The position numbers and the translations under genes were made by a program. DNA of 11,154 nucleotides from Solirubrobacterales bacterium (GTDB lineage: Bacteria; Actinomycetota; Thermoleophilia; Solirubrobacterales; Solirubrobacteraceae). The stretch spans positions 1 to 11,154 of the forward strand of contig JACRMD010000129.1 of assembly GCA_016215085.1 (NCBI GenBank), read 5' to 3'. Below, in pieces: positions 6,190 to 11,154 of this stretch (its first letter is position 1; each line of letters begins with the position of its first letter). The notes under the pieces were generated by a model. That model saw only the letters and a list, made by a program, of their open reading frames with translations, was not told the origin of the DNA and searched no databases.

Positions 6190-8322
6190 ATGGGTCTCGG
6201 GAGGGGCTGGGCCGTCGCGCTCGTCGCGGCGGCGGGAGGCGCGCTGGGGACCGCGCCGGCGGCGTGGGGCGCGGGGGCCTCGTCGTCCCCGCGGGCGGCC
6301 TGCGACCCGATCGACCCGAGCGCCTGCCTGCACCCGTTCCCCAACGACCTCTTCACGCGCGAGGACCCGTCCACCGACACGGGCCGGCGGCTCGCGCTGG
6401 CGCGCGCGTCGACGCCGCGCAACGTGGCGGGCAGGCCGATCGCCGTCGGCGACCTCAACCGCGCCGACGGGTTCAGCCCGGGCAGCATGCTCCTCGCGCG
6501 CGTGCCGGGGCTGGACGTGCAGCGCACGGGCCTCGTCGGCCTGCGCGACCTCGCGCGCTACCGCGACCGCGCGCAGCCCGTGGTCGTGATCGACACGGCG
6601 ACCGGGCGGCGCCATCCGGTGTGGGCCGAGCTCGACGCCAACCCGCAGGCCGAGGGCGACCGCATGCTGATCGTGCGGCCGGCGCGCAACCTCCTGGAGG
6701 GCCACCACTACGTCGTGGCGCTGCGGCGCATGCGCGACGCCGGCGGGCGCGTGATCCCGGCGGGCGACGCGTTCCGCGCCTACCGCGACGGCCGGGCGCG
6801 CGACGCGCGCGCCGCCCACATGGAGTGGATCTTCTCGACGCTGCGGCGCGCCGGCGTCGCGCGCGGGGACCTCTTCCTGGCCTGGGACTTCACGGTGGCC
6901 TCGCGCCGCTCGCTGGCGGGGCGGGCGCTGGCGATCCGCGACGACGCCTTCGCCCAGCTCGGCGACAGCGACCTCGCCGACCTGCGCGTGCAGGGCCGCG
7001 CGCCGGTCGTGCGCGTCAACCCCGACCTGCCCGACGGCGCGCTCTCCGGCCTGCCCGACCTCGTCGTCACGAGCCCCGACGAGCTCGATGGCGTGACCGA
7101 CTACGCGGAGGGGCTGATCGCGCGGCGGGTGACCGGCACGGGCGAGGTGCCGTGCTACCTCGACCAGCCCGGCTGCCCGCCCGGCTCGCGCTTCCGCTTC
7201 CGCTTCCTGCCCGGCAGCGACACACCGCTGCGGATCCCCGGCAACACGACGCTCGCGAACTTCATCTGCCTGATCCCGCGGCGCGCGATGGAGGGCCGCG
7301 AGGCGGCGCGGCCGTCGCTCTACGGCCACGGGCTGCTCGGGGGCGCCGGCGAGGTGCAGGCCGGCAACGTGCAGGCGATGGCCCAGGAGCACGGCTTCGT
7401 GTTCTGCGCGACCGACTGGACCGGGATGTCGACCTACGACGTGCCGAACGTCGCGACGATCCTCACCGACCTCTCGCGGTTCCCGACGCTGGCCGACCGC
7501 GCGCAGCAGGGGTTCGTCAACTTCCTGTTCCTGGGGCGCGCGATGGTGCACCCCGACGGGATGAGCGCGCTGGCCGCCTTCCGGCGGCCCGACGGCACGA
7601 GCGTCATCGACACCACCAGGTTGTTCTACGACGGCAACTCGCAGGGCGGGATCATGGGCGGTGCGCTGACCGCGCTGGCGCCGGACTTCGACCGCGCGGT
7701 CCTCGGCGTGCCGGGCATGAACTACTCCACCCTGCTGCGGCGCTCCTCGGACTTCCCGACCTACGCGCAGGTGATGTACGCGGCCTACCCCGACGAGCTG
7801 CAGCGGCCGTTGATCCTGTCGCTGATCCAGCTGCTGTGGGACCGCGGGGAGGCGAACGGCTACGCCCAGCACATGACGGGCTCGCCGCTGCCGGGCACGC
7901 CGCCGCACGAGGTCCTGCTGCAGGCGGCGTTCGGCGACCACCAGGTCAGCAACTACGCCGCCGAGGTCGAGGCGCGCACGATCGGCGCGCGCATCCACCG
8001 GCCGGCGCTGTTCTCACCGCCGCGGCCGGACTGGTTCGGGCAGCTGCTCGACCCGCTGCCGGCGGGCCCGTGGCCCGGCTCGGCGCTCGTCTACTGGGAC
8101 ACCGGCCCCAAGCGCGTCGTCGACGGTCAGGTGCGCGGGACCGACCCGCCGCCGGTGACGAACACCGCGCCGGCCGAGGACTCCGGGCAGGACCCGCACG
8201 GCGCCCCGCGCTCCGAGCCGCTCGCGCGGGCGCAGAAGGCGGCCTTCCTGCGCGTCGGGGGGACGGTCGTCGACACGTGCGGCGGGATGCCGTGCCGTGC
8301 AGGCGGATGGCCGGGGCCGTAG
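6190..8322 (+). CDS. Large secreted alpha/beta-hydrolase (lipase/esterase-like)
   Basis: A 710-residue exported protein. Residues 1-28 form a signal peptide (basic start, Ala/Val core, AAWGA end). The mature N-terminus, with CDPIDPSACLHPFPNDLFT and DRNR/DGFSPGS-like segments (about 38-98), resembles the N-terminal domain of bacterial extracellular lipases. The catalytic part has GNSQG at 482-486, making S484 the nucleophile. D583 in LLQAAFGDHQVSN sits where the acid of the fold is expected, and H670 in DPHGAPR is a good candidate for the catalytic histidine; this triad is my assignment by eye. Eight cysteines suggest disulphides outside the cell. No lid or substrate-specific motif is recognised, so lipase, esterase or peptidase-like hydrolysis are all open. 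The oxyanion-region segment LYGHGLLGGAGE (378-389) fits an HG-type oxyanion hole. ATG 6190 directly precedes the signal peptide. Confidence 0.87.
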   Translation: MGLGRGWAVALVAAAGGALGTAPAAWGAGASSSPRAACDPIDPSACLHPFPNDLFTREDPSTDTGRRLALARASTPRNVAGRPIAVGDLNRADGFSPGSMLLARVPGLDVQRTGLVGLRDLARYRDRAQPVVVIDTATGRRHPVWAELDANPQAEGDRMLIVRPARNLLEGHHYVVALRRMRDAGGRVIPAGDAFRAYRDGRARDARAAHMEWIFSTLRRAGVARGDLFLAWDFTVASRRSLAGRALAIRDDAFAQLGDSDLADLRVQGRAPVVRVNPDLPDGALSGLPDLVVTSPDELDGVTDYAEGLIARRVTGTGEVPCYLDQPGCPPGSRFRFRFLPGSDTPLRIPGNTTLANFICLIPRRAMEGREAARPSLYGHGLLGGAGEVQAGNVQAMAQEHGFVFCATDWTGMSTYDVPNVATILTDLSRFPTLADRAQQGFVNFLFLGRAMVHPDGMSALAAFRRPDGTSVIDTTRLFYDGNSQGGIMGGALTALAPDFDRAVLGVPGMNYSTLLRRSSDFPTYAQVMYAAYPDELQRPLILSLIQLLWDRGEANGYAQHMTGSPLPGTPPHEVLLQAAFGDHQVSNYAAEVEARTIGARIHRPALFSPPRPDWFGQLLDPLPAGPWPGSALVYWDTGPKRVVDGQVRGTDPPPVTNTAPAEDSGQDPHGAPRSEPLARAQKAAFLRVGGTVVDTCGGMPCRAGGWPGP

Positions 8323-8325
8323 GCT
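8320..8325 (+). promoter_or_regulatory. Candidate -10 box embedded in the hydrolase stop codon
   Basis: TAGGCT begins with the TAG stop of the hydrolase and ends 6 bases before the GTG at 8332. It has the same box-to-start geometry as other genes in the window, but the gene it would drive is now broken. Confidence 0.4.
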
Positions 8326-8331
8326 GGCGCC

Positions 8332-8779
8332 GTGCCGCTCAAGCGCCTCTTCGCCGCGCTGTACGACCGGGCGCTCGCCCCGACCGAGGAGGCCGGGCTG
8401 CGCGCGATGCGGGCCGAGCTGCTGGCGCAGGCGGAGGGCGTCGTGGTCGAGCTCGGCGCGGGCACCGGGCTCAACCTCCCGCACTACGACCCGGCGAAGG
8501 TCACGCGCGTCGTCGCCACCGAGCCCGACGCGCACATGGCCAGGCACATCGACACCGCGACCGCGCGCGTGCCCGTCGAGCGACCCCGACCGCGCGAAGT
8601 GGCAGCACCGGCTCGAGCGGCCGTGGGGGTTCGTGGGCGGCGGCTGCCATCCCAACCGCGACACGCGCGGCCTGCTCGAGCGCTCGTCGCTCGAGCTCGG
8701 CGAGGTGACCGACGCCCGGATCCCGAAGGCGCCCGCGATCGTGCGCCCCGCCGTCGTCGGCTCGGCCCGGCGCGCTTAG
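8332..8779 (+). pseudogene. Class I SAM-dependent methyltransferase, disrupted by internal deletion and frameshift
   Basis: Two halves of one methyltransferase lie in different frames. The first (from GTG 8332, frame 1) encodes MPLKRLFAALYDRAL and motif I VVELGAGTGLNLPHYDPA (residues 37-54), then VVATEPDAHMARHI; similarity ends near residue 83 (about 8580). The second half, shifted by one base, restarts near 8582 with DPDRAKWQHRLERPWGFVGGG, CHPNRDT and a normal C-terminus ending in TAG at 8777-8779. Family members carry about 60-70 residues between these points (the post-I acidic segment, the FD.VV..LVLC strand and the RPGG loop), all absent. The frames fit a deletion whose length leaves remainder 2 on division by 3, around 8575-8585. 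The first frame, if simply followed, stays open to 10158 across two opposite-strand genes, which is spurious. Loss of the catalytic core implies a non-functional product unless the sequence contains an assembly error. Confidence 0.85.
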
Positions 8780-9558
8780 CAGCCGCGGACGCGGCCCTTC
8801 ACCGGCGGGAGCCGGATCCGCCGCACGCCCAGGTTGTTGTCCTCGCGCTGCTCGATCAGCTCGCCCTCGGGATCGGCGCGGTGGACGAAGGCGAAGCAGC
8901 CGCGCAGCCCGGTGATCGAGATCCAGTTCTCGTGGTAGGTCTCGGGGTAGACGTCGGCCCAGCCGACCGAGGTCCCGAGCTTCATGTCGCGCCGCTTGGC
9001 CGACTGGCTGCAGGCCGGGTAGACGCGCCCGCGCGGGACGTCGCGGCCGCCGCGCACCCGGTCGAGGTCGCGGAAGCAGTACGACAGCTTGGGGCCGGTG
9101 CGCTGGAGCCGGTCGCGCGTGCCGTCGGCGTTGAGCGTCCAGAGCTCGAAGCGCGCTGCGCGCCAGTACTTCCAGTAGTGGCCCTGGCCCGGGATCGCCT
9201 TCCAGTAGACGAGCCCGGCCTCCGGGAAGAACGTGACGCCGCCGCCCGTGCGGTGGATGGCCTGGTAGGCCTCGGCGTAGATGGAGCTGTCGCCGCGGTG
9301 CGCCCGCACCTCCAGCGGCCCGCGGCCGATGTTGACGATGCGGTTCTCGGCCTGCAGGCGCAGGACCCGGCCGGCCTTCTTGACCCGCAGGTGGCTCGGC
9401 GGCGCCATCGTCAGGTCGGGGCACTTCAGCCGCAGCGCCGCGTCGTCGCACGGGTTCAGCGGCGTGGTGTCGGTGGGCTCCTGCGAGCCGGCGGGTCCGG
9501 CGGGCAGGGCGAGGACGGCGAGGAGCGCGGCCACGGGCAGGGCACGGCGGGGCGACAT
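8776..9558 (-). CDS. Secreted lysyl-oxidase-fold protein with a degenerate copper site
   Basis: A 260-residue exported protein. A signal peptide covers about residues 1-25 (MSPRR, Leu/Ala core, AGS). The rest matches the lysyl oxidase family: LQAENRIVNIGRGPLEVR (68-85), a strand with FELW (137-140), GPKLSYCFRD (155-164), Y180PACS, then GWADVYPETYHENWISITGL (199-218) and REDNNLGVRRI near the end, paralleling the C-terminal core of animal lysyl oxidase. Six cysteines (37, 46, 161, 183, 221, 260) could form three disulphides. The copper-binding H-x-H-x-H appears here as Q125-G-H127-Y-W129, so two of three ligands seem lost, while K157 and Y204 fall where the lysine-tyrosylquinone precursors sit. 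It may therefore be a structural or binding protein, not an amine oxidase. ATG 9558 precedes the signal peptide. Stop is TAA, the only one here. Confidence 0.82.
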   Translation of the reverse strand: MSPRRALPVAALLAVLALPAGPAGSQEPTDTTPLNPCDDAALRLKCPDLTMAPPSHLRVKKAGRVLRLQAENRIVNIGRGPLEVRAHRGDSSIYAEAYQAIHRTGGGVTFFPEAGLVYWKAIPGQGHYWKYWRAARFELWTLNADGTRDRLQRTGPKLSYCFRDLDRVRGGRDVPRGRVYPACSQSAKRRDMKLGTSVGWADVYPETYHENWISITGLRGCFAFVHRADPEGELIEQREDNNLGVRRIRLPPVKGRVRGC

Positions 9559-9566
9559 CCGCCCGC

Positions 9567-9572
9567 AGTCTG
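9567..9572 (-). promoter_or_regulatory. Weak -10-like box of the lysyl-oxidase-like gene
   Basis: CAGACT on the minus strand lies 8 bases before the ATG at 9558. It keeps the conserved second A and last T but has C at the first position, so it is a near match to the TANNNT boxes seen elsewhere in the window. Confidence 0.25.
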
Positions 9573-9599
9573 CCGAAGGCCCCCGTCGCCACGCGTCAC

Positions 9600-9623
9600 C
9601 GCAGGGGCCTGGCCCCGCCTGCG
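9600..9623 (-). repeat. Second inverted repeat adjoining the terminator hairpin
   Basis: CGCAGG (9600-9605) pairs with CCTGCG (9618-9623); two further G-C pairs are possible with one bulged base. Its last three bases are shared with the 13-bp stem beginning at 9621, so the two hairpins cannot both be complete. It occupies most of the remaining 114-base gap between the tautomerase and the lysyl-oxidase-like gene. Confidence 0.4.
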
Positions 9624-9664
9624 GGGCGGGCCGATCGGGGAGGAGGAGCGCCGGCCCGCCCCGC
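9621..9664 (-). terminator. Strong GC-only hairpin downstream of the tautomerase gene
   Basis: GCGGGGCGGGCCG (9621-9633) is perfectly complementary to CGGCCCGCCCCGC (9652-9664), giving a 13-base-pair all-GC stem with an 18-base loop. On the minus strand it begins 8 bases after the tautomerase stop (9673-9675), where a terminator belongs. No T-run follows, as is common in high-GC actinobacteria. It is also upstream of the lysyl-oxidase-like gene and could instead be a leader structure. Confidence 0.6.
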
Positions 9665-9672
9665 GTGGGCCG

Positions 9673-10137
9673 CTAGGCGGTGGTCGCCGCGGCCTCCTGC
9701 TCGCGCGTCTGCCTGGCGATCGCGGCGAGGTCGCGCAGCGTCCAGACGCGGCCCGCGCCGCCCCATCCGCCGTCCTTGACCTCGTGGCAGATCACCCAGA
9801 CGCGCATGAGCGCCTCGGGGTCGGCGGGGTCCTCGCCGGCGGCCTCGAGCACCAGGCGCGTGGCCTCCTCGACGAGACCGGCCTTGCGCTCGGTGTCGAG
9901 CGCGCCCTCGGGGACGGTGACCTCGACGCGGAAGCGCGGCCTGGCCGCCGGCCGGCCGCCCTGGTAGGCGTTGGCCGCCGGGATCCAGTGGACGTCGAGC
10001 CACGCGATCGAGCGGAAGAACTCGGTGTCGGGCGCGCCCTCCCACTTCAGGAGGGCGCCGGTCAGGCCGTCGGCCAGGCGGTCGACGGCCTCGGGGGCGA
10101 GCGAGCCCTCCGGCAGCGTCACTTCGAGCAGGGGCAT
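9673..10137 (-). CDS. Tautomerase superfamily protein, fused two-domain 4-OT-like
   Basis: A 154-residue cytosolic enzyme of the tautomerase superfamily. Proline directly follows the initiator Met (MPLLEVTLPEGSL), giving the N-terminal catalytic Pro1 once Met is removed. Two beta-alpha-beta halves are visible: residues 2-60, and a second starting at RFRVEVTVPEGALDTERKAGL (about 68-88), which echoes the first (LLEVTLPEGSLAPEAVDRL). This fused format and length match the cis-CaaD/MSAD-type members (about 130-150 residues) better than the 62-residue 4-OT. R67/R69 could be substrate carboxylate contacts. A keto-enol tautomerase, dehalogenase-like or hydratase activity is possible; the substrate is unknown. 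The start is fixed by the Pro2 requirement and by TAGCGT 6 bases upstream. The gene is divergent from the LysE exporter, sharing a palindromic spacer, and is followed by a strong hairpin. Stop is TAG. Confidence 0.87.
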   Translation of the reverse strand: MPLLEVTLPEGSLAPEAVDRLADGLTGALLKWEGAPDTEFFRSIAWLDVHWIPAANAYQGGRPAARPRFRVEVTVPEGALDTERKAGLVEEATRLVLEAAGEDPADPEALMRVWVICHEVKDGGWGGAGRVWTLRDLAAIARQTREQEAAATTA

Positions 10138-10143
10138 GCCGCG

Positions 10144-10172
10144 ACGCTACCGGAGTGAGTAGCTGGACGCAA
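10144..10172 (-). promoter_or_regulatory. Candidate tautomerase promoter
   Basis: On the minus strand TTGCGT (10172-10167) and TAGCGT (10149-10144) are 17 bases apart, a good -35/-10 spacing. The ATG at 10137 follows the -10 after 6 bases, so the mRNA is probably leaderless. The -35 overlaps the left arm of the palindrome at 10168-10185, so a protein bound there would block it. Confidence 0.5.
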
Positions 10173-10192
10173 CCGACCGGTTGCGGCATCAT
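10164..10192 (+). promoter_or_regulatory. Candidate LysE-gene promoter
   Basis: TGGACG (10164-10169, four of six matches to TTGACA) and CATCAT (10187-10192, weak -10) are separated by exactly 17 bases. That spacer is almost wholly filled by the palindrome at 10168-10185. The ATG at 10202 follows the -10 by 9 bases. Confidence 0.45.
10168..10185. promoter_or_regulatory. Perfect 18-base palindromic operator candidate, TetR-site-like
   Basis: CGCAACCG-AC-CGGTTGCG has perfect 8-base arms around a 2-base centre. It lies between the divergent tautomerase and LysE genes, inside the LysE promoter spacer and over the tautomerase -35. The core ACCGACCGGT looks like known actinobacterial TetR-family half-site sequences, so a TetR-type repressor is the likely binder. 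No TetR gene is in the window. I did not see a second copy of the palindrome. Confidence 0.6.
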
Positions 10193-10201
10193 TCGGGGAC
10201 C

Positions 10202-10828
10202 ATGTCCGCGCTTCCCCTCGGCTTCGGGCTCGGTTTCGTCGTCGCCGCCGCGATCGGCCCCATCTCGCTGCTGTGCATCCGCACCGTGCTGCGCGGCGCG
10301 CTGGGCGCGGGCCTCGCGATCGGCGCCGGGGCCGCCGTGATCGACGCGACCTACGCCGGCCTCGGCGCGCTCGGCGCCGCGCAGGCGCTGGAGATCGACG
10401 CGCTGCAGCTCGCGTTCGGCCTGCTCGGCGCCGCGGTGCTCGTCTGGCTCGGCGCGCGCACCCTGTGGTCGGCCTTCCGCGTCCGGCTCGGCGGGGAGGC
10501 GCAGGAGGAGGTCGCCTCACCGCGCCGCGCGTTCCTCACGAGCCTTGCGGCGACCGCCTCGAACCCGACGACGATCGCGTCGTGGGCGGCCGTGTTCGCG
10601 GCCGCGTCGACCGCCAGCGCCGTCAGTGGCACGACCGACACCGCGCTGCTGTGCCTCGGCGTCGGCTGCGGGACGCTGACGTGGTTCACGACGCTGAGCC
10701 TCGGGCTGACCGCGGTGCGCAGCCGCGTCGGCGACCGCCTGTTGAGGACCATCGACATCGGGTCGGGCCTCGGGATCCTCCTGTTCGCGGGTGTGCTGGG
10801 CACGCGCGCGGCGCGCGACGCGAGCTAG
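10202..10828 (+). CDS. LysE/ArgO-RhtB family amino-acid or metabolite exporter
   Basis: A 208-residue inner-membrane exporter of the LysE superfamily, normal length. The first helix ends in the family signature AAAIGPISLLCIRTVLRG (15-32), followed by hydrophobic segments at about 37-60, 66-88, 112-137, 145-170 and 184-200, making six. The conserved NP pair in the fourth segment is present (ASNPTTIASW, N121-P122). LysE-type proteins export basic or neutral amino acids or related small molecules; the substrate here is unknown. ATG 10202 is preferred over the in-frame TTG at 10181, which would add seven unlikely residues and lie inside the palindrome. Divergence from a tautomerase behind a shared operator suggests induction by one small molecule that is both metabolised and exported. 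The TAG stop interlocks with that of the dehydrogenase. Confidence 0.9.
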   Translation: MSALPLGFGLGFVVAAAIGPISLLCIRTVLRGALGAGLAIGAGAAVIDATYAGLGALGAAQALEIDALQLAFGLLGAAVLVWLGARTLWSAFRVRLGGEAQEEVASPRRAFLTSLAATASNPTTIASWAAVFAAASTASAVSGTTDTALLCLGVGCGTLTWFTTLSLGLTAVRSRVGDRLLRTIDIGSGLGILLFAGVLGTRAARDAS

Positions 10829-11154
10829 GCCTGCGGCCCCGGCGCCTCGCCGCCCTGGACGGCGGCCATGAGCAGCAGGCCGCCGTCGGCGACGTAGGAC
10901 GCGCCCGTCACGTAGGAGGCCTCCTCCGACGCGAGGAACGCCACGACCGCGGCGATCTCGTCGGCGTGGCCCGGGCGGCGCGCCGGGATGGCGGGCCGCT
11001 CGACCGTGGCGGGGTCGACGTCCTCGGCCCCGGTCATCGGCGTCGCGATCTCGCCCGGCGCGACCGCGTTGACCGTGATGCCGTGCGCGGCGAGCTCCAG
11101 GGCCATCACCTTGGTCAGCCCGCCCAGGCCGTGCTTGGCGGCGACGTAGGCCGA
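10825..11154 (-). CDS. Short-chain dehydrogenase/reductase, C-terminal part (N-terminus beyond the window)
   Basis: The last 109 residues of a classical SDR oxidoreductase; the NAD(P)-binding Rossmann half lies beyond the right edge. The visible part starts in the active site: AYVAAKHGLGGLTKVMALELA contains the catalytic Tyr and Lys of YxxxK, and is followed by the strand GITVNAVAPGEIATPMTG, in which the NAVAPG segment and the I/V-x-T motif contact NAD(P). The C-terminus has the SEEASYVTGASYVADGG signature, then a short Gly/Ala/Pro-rich tail. The substrate cannot be told from this half; a FabG-like ketoreductase or sugar/alcohol dehydrogenase is typical. An internal Met at 11109 could be mistaken for a start, but YxxxK lies upstream of it. 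Its TAG stop interlocks with that of the LysE gene. Confidence 0.93.
   Translation of the reverse strand, partial: SAYVAAKHGLGGLTKVMALELAAHGITVNAVAPGEIATPMTGAEDVDPATVERPAIPARRPGHADEIAAVVAFLASEEASYVTGASYVADGGLLLMAAVQGGEAPGPQA

Noticed and set aside
5944..7998. Long minus-strand frame opposite the secreted hydrolase
   Set aside because: Only its last 60 codons form a plausible gene (the 59-residue membrane protein). The rest is Arg/Val/Ala-rich antisense to the hydrolase, which has a signal peptide and catalytic motif.
6165..8708. Plus-strand frame of over 800 codons overlapping the hydrolase
   Set aside because: Arg/Ala/Gly/Pro-rich shadow of the hydrolase in another frame, with no motif or signal peptide.
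8332..10158. A 608-codon protein starting at the methyltransferase GTG
   Set aside because: Only the first about 83 codons resemble a protein family; beyond the frameshift it reads antisense through the lysyl-oxidase-like and tautomerase genes. It is a product of the broken gene losing its stop frame.
10181..10201. TTG start for the LysE-family gene
   Set aside because: Would start inside the palindrome and before the likely -10, adding MRHHSGT ahead of a typical LysE first helix.
1..11154. CRISPR array, tRNA/rRNA genes, insertion sequences, integrase or attachment-site repeats
   Set aside because: No spaced direct repeats, tRNA-like cloverleaf, transposase motif or terminal inverted repeats were seen on either strand.

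Overview
The window is about 11.2 kb of very GC-rich DNA (roughly 73-75% by eye) with strong G/C third positions and tightly packed genes on both strands. Secreted proteins with Ser/Thr/Pro/Ala-rich linkers, an Ig-like module after a trypsin domain, apparently leaderless genes and the general protein style suggest a high-GC actinobacterium, most likely of the Solirubrobacterales/Thermoleophilia type. The placement is inferred from protein style and has not been tested with a marker gene. Twelve protein genes and one decayed gene are supported. No rRNA, tRNA, CRISPR array, insertion sequence or prophage is visible. The longest gap between genes is only 114 bases.

Layout. 1-723 (-): 5'-part of an EamA-type (DMT) exporter, running off the left edge, divergent from 799-1734 (+), a LysR regulator that probably controls it. 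1743-2942 (+): GT-B glycosyltransferase of family 4, glycogen-synthase-like. 2939-4477 (-): secreted trypsin-like protease with extra C-terminal modules. 4521-4727 (-): 68-residue acidic cytosolic protein. 4760-5947 (+): FAD/NAD(P)H ferredoxin-reductase-like (AIF-type) oxidoreductase. 5944-6123 (-): 59-residue single-span membrane protein. 6190-8322 (+): large secreted alpha/beta-hydrolase with a GNSQG nucleophile motif. 8332-8779 (+): SAM methyltransferase pseudogene with an internal deletion and frameshift. 8776-9558 (-): secreted lysyl-oxidase-fold protein whose copper-binding histidines look lost. 9673-10137 (-): fused 4-oxalocrotonate-tautomerase-like enzyme, divergent from 10202-10828 (+), a LysE-family exporter, with a perfect palindrome between them. 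10825-11154 (-): C-terminal part of a short-chain dehydrogenase running off the right edge.

How the genes fit together. This is not one pathway. There are two divergent regulator/exporter-style modules (eamA-lysR at the left, tautomerase-lysE at the right) flanking housekeeping and secretory genes. Three predicted exported proteins (protease, hydrolase, lysyl-oxidase-like) give a cell-surface or scavenging flavour.

The most distinctive signals are architectural. All four convergent gene pairs interlock their stop codons by exactly four bases. Ten of twelve stops are TAG, unusual for high GC. The only five CTAG sites I find all overlap stop codons. Seven genes have a TANNNT box 6-10 nt before the start codon, pointing to leaderless or near-leaderless transcription. 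I see no clear multi-gene novel defence or biosynthetic system here. The best leads are the tautomerase/LysE palindrome, the copper-site-less lysyl oxidase homologue and the broken methyltransferase.
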